Positions 1 through 7,241 of a stretch of 64,000 bases of DNA are shown here, piece by piece. The stretch is from Pusillimonas minor (GTDB lineage Bacteria; Pseudomonadota; Gammaproteobacteria; Burkholderiales; Burkholderiaceae_B), in assembly GCF_014237865.1 (NCBI RefSeq), contig NZ_JACJUU010000004.1, positions 212,026 through 276,025 of the forward strand. The letters are read 5' to 3'. Under the pieces are notes generated by a model. That model had not been told where the DNA came from. It worked only from the letters and a program-made list of their open reading frames with translations, and searched no databases. Positions within the stretch are counted from its first letter, which is position 1. Each line of letters opens with the position of its first letter. The position numbers and the translations under genes are program-made.

Positions 1-582
1 TGCAAAGCGCCGTAGTCGCCGCAGTGCCATTTTGAAATTGCGTGTGCCCAGCTCCTGGCTGTCGTCGTAATCTCGAAATTCGCGTTTTTCCCAGACTTTT
101 ACGGCAGTACGGTTGCCGGCTGAAGGACCGCCCACACGGATGCCTTCAGGGTGATAGCCGCCATGGCCAAAAGCCGACGTGCCGCCGGTGCCGATCCATT
201 TGTTGCCGCCGGCATGACGTTCTTTTTGCTCTTCCAGTCGTTGCTTGAAAAGCGCCATGAGCTTGTCCCAGCCGTGTTTTTCAATGGCTGCCTTTTCTTC
301 GGGCGACAGGTGTTTCTGGAATTCTTTGATGAGCCAGTCGAGGGGGATGTCTTTGTCGGCGGGCAGACGGGCCTCGATTTGCCGGTAAAACGCGCCGAAC
401 GCCTGGTCGAAACGGTCGAACAGGGTCTCGTCTTTGACCAGGGTCATGCGCGACAAATGGTAGAAGTCGTCGAGCGTGGGGGGCATGACCCCGCTTTTAA
501 GCGCGCCCAGCAGCGTTAAGTATTCGTTGACCGACACCGGAAGACGATGACTGCGCAAATGGTAGAAGAAATCCAGCAACAT
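1..582 (-). CDS. vWA/CoxE-like protein, 3' end beyond window
   Basis: An open frame of 194 codons runs from an ATG at 580-582 off the left edge without a stop, so only the N-terminal part is visible. It begins MLLDFFYHLRSHRLPVSVNE and continues with a helical region and the stretch GGTSAFGHGGYHPEGIRVGG, both typical of the CoxE-like von Willebrand factor A proteins encoded beside MoxR ATPases. The metal-binding vWA domain itself would lie outside the window. It starts 32 bases after the MoxR gene on the same strand, so the two are probably one operon. In this family the pair is thought to act as a chaperone for assembly or metal insertion of a target enzyme. The target cannot be told here, though a wrecked molybdenum-hydroxylase operon lies close by. 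Confidence 0.85.
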   Translation of the reverse strand, partial: MLLDFFYHLRSHRLPVSVNEYLTLLGALKSGVMPPTLDDFYHLSRMTLVKDETLFDRFDQAFGAFYRQIEARLPADKDIPLDWLIKEFQKHLSPEEKAAIEKHGWDKLMALFKQRLEEQKERHAGGNKWIGTGGTSAFGHGGYHPEGIRVGGPSAGNRTAVKVWEKREFRDYDDSQELGTRNFKMALRRLRRFA

Positions 583-614
583 GACGTGAGATTACCAAAC
601 AAGGTTGCCGGGGC

Positions 615-1487
615 TTAACGACGGGTACTGGCACGCGTGATGGCGGCCAGACGTTGCAAAAGCGTAAGGTCTTGCTCGTTTTTAAGCAGGGCGCCGGCCA
701 TGACGGGCAAGTCCTGGTCGGGGCGACGGATATCGTCGGCGCTCATGTTCTCGTTCATGAGCAGGCGCAGCCAGTCGAGGAACTCGGATGTGGACGGTTT
801 CTTTTTAAGGCCGGGTGCGTCGCGCAGGGCAAAGAACGTGTCGAGTGCTGCCGCCAGTACGTCTTGCCTGACGTTGGGGTAGTGCACATTGACGATGTCT
901 TGCAGGGTGTCGCGCTCGGGGAAGCTGATGTAGTGAAAGAAACAGCGGCGCAAAAAGGCGTCGGGTAGGTCTTTTTCGTTGTTGGACGTAATGATGATTA
1001 ATGGACGGTGACGGGCTTTGATGGTTTCCCGGGTTTCGTACACATGGAAAGTCATTTGGTCGAGTTCACGCAGCAGGTCGTTGGGGAACTCGATGTCGGC
1101 CTTGTCGATTTCGTCAATCAGCACCACCGTGGGTACGTCGGACTCGAAAGCCTGCCAAAGCACGCCCTTGACAATGTAGTTGGCAATGTCGCGCACCTTT
1201 TCGTCGCCCAGTTGCGAGTCGCGCAGACGCGAGACTGCGTCGTACTCGTATAGGCCCTGGTGCGCCTTGGTGGTTGACTTGATGTGCCATTGCAGCAGCG
1301 GGCGACCCAGCGCTGCAGCGACTTCTTCTGCGAGCATTGTTTTTCCGGTGCCGGGTTCGCCCTTGATAAGCAGGGGGCGTTGCAGGGCAATGGCGGCATT
1401 GACGGCAAGTTTCAGGTCGTCGGTGGCCACATAGCGGTCGGTGCCGGTAAAGCGTTGTTCAGACGAAGCGGGTGCTGCAGAAGTCAT
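615..1487 (-). CDS. MoxR-family AAA+ ATPase
   Basis: The product has 290 residues. It carries a Walker A motif GEPGTGKT near residue 43, a Walker B VVLIDEID near 121, a sensor region IIITSNNEKDLPDAFLRRC and a C-terminal lid domain, the standard MoxR layout. The ATG at 1487 (MTSAAPASSEQRF) is preferred. The frame stays open to 1619, but the extra 44 residues have no family look and would run into the promoter region shared with the cytochrome gene at 1632. MoxR ATPases work as chaperones with vWA partners, and one follows immediately downstream. It was probably expressed divergently from the two cytochromes c. Confidence 0.93.
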   Translation of the reverse strand: MTSAAPASSEQRFTGTDRYVATDDLKLAVNAAIALQRPLLIKGEPGTGKTMLAEEVAAALGRPLLQWHIKSTTKAHQGLYEYDAVSRLRDSQLGDEKVRDIANYIVKGVLWQAFESDVPTVVLIDEIDKADIEFPNDLLRELDQMTFHVYETRETIKARHRPLIIITSNNEKDLPDAFLRRCFFHYISFPERDTLQDIVNVHYPNVRQDVLAAALDTFFALRDAPGLKKKPSTSEFLDWLRLLMNENMSADDIRRPDQDLPVMAGALLKNEQDLTLLQRLAAITRASTRR

Positions 1488-1631
1488 GTTGTCGGTCCGT
1501 ATTAAAATAGCGTCTTGCAGTGAAAATTTGGGTAAATAGCGATCTTCACGACAATTATCGTACAATCCCAACGTTTCGTCGGTCACCTGTGCGGTGAGCG
1601 GCCTTTTATTTACCGCCAAACAAGAGCTACT

Positions 1632-1985
1632 ATGAAGTTGCGAACAAATTTCAAGCGCACGCTGTCTGCGCTAGCCGTTACGGCATCCTGTGCGTTCGTG
1701 GGTCAGGCCCATGCGGCCGATTCGGCCACCGTTGGCGATGCCAAAGCCGCCGTAAATAAAGTGTCCATGTGCATTGGCTGTCACGGTATCGAAGGCTACA
1801 AAGCCAGTTTCCCCGAGGTCTACCACGTACCCAAAATTGCAGGCCAAAATGCCGAATACATTGTGGCTGCCCTGAAAGAGTACGCCAGCGGCGCGCGCAG
1901 CTTCCCCACCATGGAAGCCATCGCCAAGAGCCTGTCTGAAAAAGACATGGCCGACCTGGCTGCTTACTACGCTAATTTGAAATAA
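1632..1985 (+). CDS. Class I cytochrome c (c553/c4-like), periplasmic
   Basis: This 117-residue protein has a cleavable signal peptide (basic start, hydrophobic core, likely cut after AHA near residue 28). It has one haem-binding CIGCH motif near residues 53-57. A methionine in SFPTMEAIAKSL is a plausible sixth haem ligand. Size and motif fit the small monohaem electron carriers of the c553/c4 group. It lies 12 bases upstream of a second cytochrome c, so the pair is likely co-transcribed, and the two may work together as a split dihaem carrier. The electron-transfer partner is not identifiable from the sequence. Confidence 0.9.
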   Translation: MKLRTNFKRTLSALAVTASCAFVGQAHAADSATVGDAKAAVNKVSMCIGCHGIEGYKASFPEVYHVPKIAGQNAEYIVAALKEYASGARSFPTMEAIAKSLSEKDMADLAAYYANLK

Positions 1986-1997
1986 TCGGGGGCGACC

Positions 1998-2357
1998 ATG
2001 AAGAAACTGACTCTTGCCCTGCTGGGTTCCGTTATGTTTGCGGCCGGTGCGGCCCAGGCTGCTGATCTGGCCGCCGGCCAGGCTGCGTACCAGAAATTTA
2101 ACTGCGCCAGCTGCCACGGCGCCGATGCCAAAACGCCCATTATGCCGGCTTACCCCATTTTGGCCGGCCAGCATGCCGACTACCTCGAGCACGCTTTAAA
2201 AGCCTACAAGCGTGGCCAGGCCGGTGCGCCCGCAACGGCAAATATCCGTAAAAACGCCATCATGGGCGGTATGGCCATGCCTTTGTCTAACGAAGACATT
2301 AAAAACATGGCCGCCTGGATGGCCAGCCTGCCATCGCCTTTGGCCATTCGCAAGTAA
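1998..2357 (+). CDS. Class I cytochrome c (c553/c4-like), periplasmic
   Basis: The 119-residue product has a signal peptide ending AAQA near residue 22, one CASCH haem motif near 37-41 and a Met-rich segment (IMGGMAMPLSNEDI) that should supply the axial Met. It follows another cytochrome c by 12 bases and ends just before a strong bidirectional hairpin terminator. The sequence differs enough from its neighbour that the pair is an old duplication or the two halves of a c4-like module. It should carry electrons in the periplasm. Confidence 0.9.
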   Translation: MKKLTLALLGSVMFAAGAAQAADLAAGQAAYQKFNCASCHGADAKTPIMPAYPILAGQHADYLEHALKAYKRGQAGAPATANIRKNAIMGGMAMPLSNEDIKNMAAWMASLPSPLAIRK

Positions 2358-2400
2358 TCGCGTTTCCGCCGTCCTGTTCAAGGACGATGGTTCAGCATTA

Positions 2401-2439
2401 AAAAGATCAGGCCCGGGTTATACCCGGGCCTGATCTTTT
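2401..2439. terminator. Bidirectional hairpin terminator
   Basis: Two perfectly complementary 18-base arms (2401-2418 and 2422-2439) enclose a 3-base loop. The arms begin with AAAA and end with TTTT, so the hairpin can end transcription from both sides. It sits between the second cytochrome gene (+) and the DUF1841 gene (-), which converge here. Confidence 0.92.
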
Positions 2440-2464
2440 GTGTCGGTGTCGTCTTGCGCCAGTT

Positions 2465-2902
2465 TTATCGGCCGTGGCGTGTGCTGCGTTGCCTGATCAG
2501 TTCCAGATAGGTGTCGTTGCTGAATGGCTTGCCCAGCCGTTGGGCTTCCCACACCACTTCGCCCAAACACTCCATAATTTCGTGAGCGGCTTCGTGCGCT
2601 CCAATGCGCTGTGCCAGGCCGTCGTGGGCCGCCCGAATGCCGGGGGGCTGGTCAACAGAGAGCTGTTCGGAAATAGCCAGATGCATCGACAGGTGCAGGT
2701 ACGGGTTGGTTTGGCCGCCTTCCACCGTATATTCGGCTTCAAGCGCATCCGGGCGGTTCAGTTCGTCGTGATATTCGGGGTGCTGCACAATCCACTCAAC
2801 GGCCATCGATTCAATCGGTGTCAGTACGTTGTTTTGAGTGTGTTTATGCCAGGCGCCGCAAAAAAATTGCCTGACCTGTTCGCGGGATGGGTTGAAAAGC
2901 AT
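2465..2902 (-). CDS. DUF1841 family protein
   Basis: The 145-residue protein matches the DUF1841 family by its start (MLFNPSREQVRQFF), the conserved WIVQHPEYH segment, the NPYLHLSMHLAISEQ stretch and the helical end with HEIMECLGEVVWEAQR. No signal peptide or membrane segment is visible. The family is common in beta- and gammaproteobacteria and its function is unknown. It stands alone on the minus strand, ending at the shared terminator. Confidence 0.9.
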   Translation of the reverse strand: MLFNPSREQVRQFFCGAWHKHTQNNVLTPIESMAVEWIVQHPEYHDELNRPDALEAEYTVEGGQTNPYLHLSMHLAISEQLSVDQPPGIRAAHDGLAQRIGAHEAAHEIMECLGEVVWEAQRLGKPFSNDTYLELIRQRSTRHGR

Positions 2903-3074
2903 GGGCGTCGAGCCTTTTGGGGGCGTTGCTACGGTTGGGGTGTTGAAACGTGGGGATGACCCTTCAGATTTTACGTCAACGCCCGCGTCCGGGGGGGAGC
3001 AGGCCGTCGGCTCGATAATAGATTGAGTGCAGACGAGGTATCACCAGTCGATCGGCAAGCCGTGGCGTTAGGGA

Positions 3075-3357
3075 CTAAGACGATGAGCCAAACGCCGAAC
3101 GCATGAGTGACATCAGCGATGCTTTTGATGCCTTGGCGTTGGCGTCGGCCGACGCTGCCCCGGATTCAGGCGCAGTCGCCGCGCTTGCAGCCGCGCTGAT
3201 GAACGACATTTTGACGTGAATGTTCACCAGATATTCGGTGTCGCTGATGACGTCAATCGATTCCAGGTACACAAGCGCCCATCACGTTGGGGTCCAGCAG
3301 CAGCGTCCAGACCTTGTCTCTGGGCGCCGCAATCGTCATTTTCTTTTCAATTTCCAT
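3075..3357 (-). pseudogene. Broken CoxG-like (SRPBCC) gene
   Basis: From the ATG at 3355-3357 the reading starts MEIEKKMTIAAPRDKVWTLL and continues to ACVPG, the N-terminus of the CO-dehydrogenase subunit G (SRPBCC) family, then stops after a few codons. The expected continuation (ESIDVISDTEYLVNIHVKMS) is found immediately downstream in another frame, so a few bases have been lost near 3280-3285. That second frame then jumps from the early beta-strand region straight to an Ala/Ser-rich tail, leaving about 65 residues plus the tail. Most of the ~150-residue SRPBCC domain is therefore missing. Normal family members help mature or membrane-anchor the molybdenum enzyme; this copy cannot be functional. 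Confidence 0.82.
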
Positions 3358-3380
3358 TTGGCTTTCCGGTGGTTGATTCG

Positions 3381-3725
3381 TTACTTGGTTGCCAGCTTGT
3401 GTGCCGCGGCTTGCACCGATTCGACAATGCTGACGTAGCCCGTGCAGCGACACAAATTGCCGTTCAAGCCCTTGCGAATTTCGGCTTCAGACGGGTTGGG
3501 GTTTTGGTCGAGCATGGCTGTGGTTGTCATGATGAAGCCGGGGGTGCAATAGCCGCATCGCATGCCGCCACAGTTCAGGAAGGCTTCCTGCACCGGGTGT
3601 AATTCGCCTTCGCACGACAGGCCCTCAATGGTGGTGACCGACTTCCCGTTGGCCTGTACCGCCAGCGACAGGCAGGACTTGATGACTTCGCCGTTAACGA
3701 CAACATCAATGGTGTGTTTGCTCAT
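3381..3725 (-). pseudogene. CoxS-like [2Fe-2S] subunit with internal deletion
   Basis: The frame encodes 114 residues, but family members (small iron-sulfur subunit of molybdenum hydroxylases) have about 155-165. It opens normally (MSKHTIDVVVNGEV) and then passes directly to IKSCLSLAVQANG. The roughly 45-50 residues that normally hold the plant-type [2Fe-2S] cysteines are absent. The second cluster region is intact, with CGGMRCGYC and LCRC. The lost piece is in frame, so a protein could still be made, but it could not relay electrons through the first cluster. Its neighbours on both sides are also damaged, so I treat it as part of a dead operon. Confidence 0.8.
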
Positions 3726-3735
3726 GAGCGTGTCC

Positions 3736-5031
3736 TTATTGCGATGTCAGGCCGAAGAGGTCGAGCAGGGCGTGGCGGATGATGACGCGCGCCATGTCTG
3801 CGCGGTATTCGGCCGACCCGCGCGAGTCCGAGATCGGGGTGATGTTTTGAACGGCAACGTCGGCCGCTTCGGCCGCCAGGGCTGGTGTTATGGTCTGGCC
3901 GCCCACGCGGAACAGATGCAATCGTACCGCGTCGGGCAGCGACACCGCACGGGATGTGTCTGTCTTGACGCGGATCATGCCGTCGTGGATTTCAAGGGTG
4001 TCCGGCGCCGATGCAAGTTTTTCGACGGCAACCTCGAAGAGTTGCTCGCGCGCCTTGATGGCCGCCAGTCGCACGGCGTTGCCGGCAATAATGGTCACGC
4101 GTGATGCCACCGTACCAATACCAAACGGTGTCGAGTCGGTGTCGGGTTGCGGCACGGTAACGTGGCTGATGGGGATGTTCAGCTCGTGGGCGCAAATTTG
4201 ACTGAGCACCGTGGCAGCGCCCTGGCCCATGTCGCATTCGGGGGTTATCAGGGTCACCCGGCCGTCTTCGTTCATTTTGACGATGGCGGTCGAGCCGTCC
4301 CAGTTGCCCAGCTGGCGGTTGGCGCTGACATGAATGCCGGCGCCAACGCCTGTCCCGCGTTTAATCGGGCTCTTGTTCTTTGGTGCCTTGCGTTTTTCGG
4401 CCCAGCCTATGCCCTGGGTGGCCTGCGTCAGACAGTCGGACAGGCCACAACTGCCCATATGCCAACCATGTACGCTGGTTTCACCGGTTTTGATGGCGTT
4501 ACGCAATTGCACTTCAAGAGGGTCCATCCCGACCATTTCGGCCAGCATGGCCAGGTGGCTGTTCAGCGGGAAAGCCATTTGCTGACCGCCAAAGCCCCGG
4601 AACGCACCGCTGGGAATTTTGTTGGTGTAAACCAGCTTGCCGCGTGCGCGCACGTTTTCAAGGCGGTGCATGTTGTCGCTACGCATGGAAGTGACATGAA
4701 TGACGTGCCCGGCCAAGCCGGTGTATGCCCCGTTGTCGCCAATAATCATCGAGTCTTTTGCGACGATCAGCCCGTCTTTTGAAAGGCCCATGCGTAGCCA
4801 GACCGTGGCCGGGATGCTTGAGGGGGCAGCCAGGAAGTCTTCCAGGCGGTTATTGGCCAGACGCACAGGCTTGCCCGATTTGATGGCGAGTAATGCTGCG
4901 ATAGGCGTATTTGCATCTTCGACGGCTTTGCCGCCAAAGGCGCCGCCTGTCATGGTTTGAATAAAACGGATCTGCGAATGGGGGACGTCGAGCGCCTCGG
5001 CCAGCCGCGACGCGGCCGGTTTCGGGGCTGC
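3736..5031 (-). pseudogene. Chimera of Mo-hydroxylase large subunit and FAD-subunit tail
   Basis: Recognisable homology starts near 5030 with SRLAEALDVPHSQIRF and runs through MTGGAFGGK, PSGAFRGFGGQQ and CDMGQGAATVLSQI, all typical of the molybdopterin-binding large subunit (CoxL/xanthine dehydrogenase type). The N-terminal 250-300 residues are missing and there is no plausible start in that frame; the first ATG is at 4953, in mid-domain. After AVRLHLFRVGG the sequence changes to TITPALAAEAADVAVQ and ISDSRGSAEYRADMARV, which is the C-terminus of the medium FAD subunit (CoxM type). One deletion has therefore fused L to M, removing the C-terminal half of L and most of M. It lies 10 bases before the CoxS-like remnant, consistent with an ancestral L-M-S-G order. 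Confidence 0.82.
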
Positions 5032-5044
5032 AGCGCGCCGGCGT

Positions 5045-5118
5045 CCGCGGGCTTTTCCGAAAAACTGGGCGGGCGGGCGATACGCGAACGGCAGCCCGCG
5101 GGCGCCCGCGGGCTTTTC
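5045..5118. repeat. 13-bp direct repeat at a deletion scar
   Basis: The 13 bases CCGCGGGCTTTTC occur at 5045-5057 and again at 5106-5118, 61 bases apart, in a very G+C-rich stretch. This stretch joins the end of the MarR remnant to the truncated large-subunit gene. The repeat may be a trace of the rearrangement that removed the start of the large-subunit gene; that link is inference. Confidence 0.6.
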
Positions 5119-5488
5119 AGTCGGCCGATGCGCTGCCTGGCGGAACGCGCAGCAGACCGGCGTCGGCGGCCTTTCTGAGCTTCATCAGGGCGGTGTACAA
5201 GGCAACGCGCTCGGGTTCGTCCAGCTGCGCCAGGACATTGGCCTGGTATTTTTGCGCAACAGGCATGATTTGCTCGTACAGGTCGGTACCGGCTTCAGAG
5301 GCAACACACACCAGTTTTTTGCGATTGCCACCGGGCTCGGGTTGGACGGAGCAAAACCCGCGCTGCTCAAGAATGCGCAAGGTACGGCTGACCAGTGCTT
5401 TGTCGGAGCTTGGCAGCCGAACCAGTTCACCAAAGGGCAAGGGGGAAAACCGTACAAAATCAAACAGGCCTGAAGTGTAATGGCTTGC
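5117..5488 (-). pseudogene. MarR-family regulator, N-terminus lost
   Basis: About 107 residues from LPFGELVRLPSSDKALVSRT onward show the winged-helix core of MarR regulators, including the recognition helix and the wing (RILEQRGFCSVQPEPGGNRK), followed by C-terminal dimerisation helices. MarR proteins normally have 140-160 residues, with two or three helices before this point. Here the frame goes back only 17 codons to a stop at 5489-5491, those codons do not look like MarR, and there is no ATG. The most upstream usable start would be a TTG at 5440. It probably once controlled the adjacent hydroxylase operon. Confidence 0.72.
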
Positions 5489-5541
5489 CTATACGGCGGC
5501 AAATAATTCAACGGCGGCCAGGCGCCTGGCTGGCGTGTCGC

Positions 5542-6264
5542 TTAACGTACAGGCAAAAAGTTGAAGAACAACAGCCCTTGTACGTAGTTGATGCCTACCC
5601 GGCGCAGGTTTTCGTCCAGCAGGTTGGCAATCAGGTCCAGGCGGCCCACCAACTGGCCAAACTCACGCTCGAAACTCAGGTTGCTGGTTTCGGGCGTGAT
5701 TTCGTTGGCCAGCAGCAGGGGTTGCCCCAGGCTGTTTCTGCGTGTCGATAGCATCCACGCGGCAATTTCAACATTGCGTGCAGCGTTGTACACCTTTTGC
5801 GCCTCGAGGGCGTCAGTCACGTAAAAGCGCGTTTTGCCGTTGTGGGCGCGCACAATGGTGTCGGCCAGCCCGAATACAAAGGCGGCGACGCGGTCGCCCG
5901 TGTAGCTCGGATCGAGCGATACCGACAAAATCTGAATATCGGCCAGGCCGCGCAAAGGCGCCGGCGCCTGCCCCGATTCGATGGCTGCCTGCCCCCGTTT
6001 AATCGCTGTTTCAATGTCGCCCGCGCCTGACTTGCGCCATTCGGCCGGATTGCGTCTGTACAGTTTCTCGAGCAGCCTGTTCAGGCTGTCAAGGTTGTCG
6101 CGCATGGCGACGGTAACGGTGCGGTTGAAATCGGTTTGCGCCATTTGATCAACCGACATGTCTTCGGTGCGTGGCGTGTTCGGGCCGGAAGGGCCGGGCA
6201 GCGTGCAGCCGGAAAGCACCAGCGCTGCTGTAAATACCAGGGTACCGGTGAAAAGTCGATTCAT
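5542..6264 (-). CDS. Putative lipoprotein of unknown function
   Basis: The 240-residue protein starts with a lipoprotein signal and lipobox (LVLSGC, Cys at residue 20), so it should be lipidated and held in the outer or inner membrane facing the periplasm. The rest is mostly helical with no membrane segment and no motif that I recognise. Features include a central MRDNLDSLNRLLEKLYRRNP segment and a C-terminal NYVQGLLFFNFLPVR. It stands alone between the MarR remnant and the divergent SDR gene. Related unannotated lipoproteins seem common in Burkholderiales, but I cannot assign a role. Confidence 0.8.
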   Translation of the reverse strand: MNRLFTGTLVFTAALVLSGCTLPGPSGPNTPRTEDMSVDQMAQTDFNRTVTVAMRDNLDSLNRLLEKLYRRNPAEWRKSGAGDIETAIKRGQAAIESGQAPAPLRGLADIQILSVSLDPSYTGDRVAAFVFGLADTIVRAHNGKTRFYVTDALEAQKVYNAARNVEIAAWMLSTRRNSLGQPLLLANEITPETSNLSFEREFGQLVGRLDLIANLLDENLRRVGINYVQGLLFFNFLPVR

Positions 6265-6439
6265 TCGGGGGGGCCTTTGTTTTTACCGCTTGCACTGTAG
6301 CAGAAAAAAATTGCGGCCCATTGCACTTTCGGGATAACGATAGGCACTTGCGGGATAGGCTGCGCAAGGGGTCGCTTCGCATAATGCTTCTGTCAAAAAC
6401 ATATAACCACGCCTTCATTAATTGACAGGAGACAAGATC

Positions 6440-7228
6440 ATGCAGGACATGCAAGATAAAGTGGCCATCGTGACGGGTGGCTCGACATTAATTGGCGCCG
6501 CTGTGGCCAAAGCCTTCTGCGACAGAGGTGCTGCGGTAGTTATTGCCGATATCGACGAGGCAGGCGGCCAGCGGGTCGCAGACAGTCTGGGCGAACGCGC
6601 CGTATTCGTAAAAACCGACCTGTCCGACGACCAGCAAATTGATGCATGCGTGCATCAGGCCGTGGCGCGTTTCGGCGGCGTCGACTATCTGGTCAACCTG
6701 GCCTGCAGTTATGTCGACAACGGCATCGAGGCCAGCCGCGATGACTGGCACCAGAGCTACGATGTGAATGTGGTGGGCGCCGTCATGATGATGCGTGCTT
6801 GCCGCCCTTACATGATCAAGCGGGGCGGTGGCGCTATTGTCAATTTCAGCAGCATCAGCGCCAAAGTAGCCCAGACAGGTCGTTGGCTTTACCCCGTAAC
6901 CAAGGCCGCCATTGCCCAGCTGACACGCAATATGGCCATGGACCTCGCCGCCGATCACATTCGGGTCAACTCGGTGTCGCCGGGCTGGACGTGGTCGCGC
7001 ATCATGAATGAACTGACCGGCGGCGATCGTGCCAAAACCGATCGCGTGGCCGCACCCTACCATCTGCTGGGGCGTGTGGGTGACCCGGCCGAAGTGGCCG
7101 AGGGCGTTGTTTTCCTGTGCTCGCCGGGTGCCTCTTTTATTACCGGAACCGATCTGGCGATTGATGGCGGCTACAGCGCCATGGGACCAGAGCAGGCTGT
7201 TCCCGCCATTCCCCGTCTGTGTGAGTAA
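6440..7228 (+). CDS. Short-chain dehydrogenase/reductase (SDR)
   Basis: The 262-residue classical SDR has the cofactor loop TGGSTLIG near residue 13, an acidic residue after beta-2 (IADIDEA) that favours NAD(H), the catalytic Ser in FSSISA, the YPVTK (YxxxK) pair and the C-terminal GTDLAIDGGYS. The usual NNAG motif reads VNLACSY, a noticeable departure. The ATG at 6440 is chosen over one 18 bases upstream because AGGAGA at 6427-6432 is correctly spaced for it. A flavin monooxygenase gene follows after 13 bases. The two probably act in sequence on one small molecule, for example oxidising an alcohol to a ketone before oxygenation; the substrate is unknown. Confidence 0.9.
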   Translation: MQDMQDKVAIVTGGSTLIGAAVAKAFCDRGAAVVIADIDEAGGQRVADSLGERAVFVKTDLSDDQQIDACVHQAVARFGGVDYLVNLACSYVDNGIEASRDDWHQSYDVNVVGAVMMMRACRPYMIKRGGGAIVNFSSISAKVAQTGRWLYPVTKAAIAQLTRNMAMDLAADHIRVNSVSPGWTWSRIMNELTGGDRAKTDRVAAPYHLLGRVGDPAEVAEGVVFLCSPGASFITGTDLAIDGGYSAMGPEQAVPAIPRLCE

Positions 7229-7241
7229 CCGGAGTCAAGCC

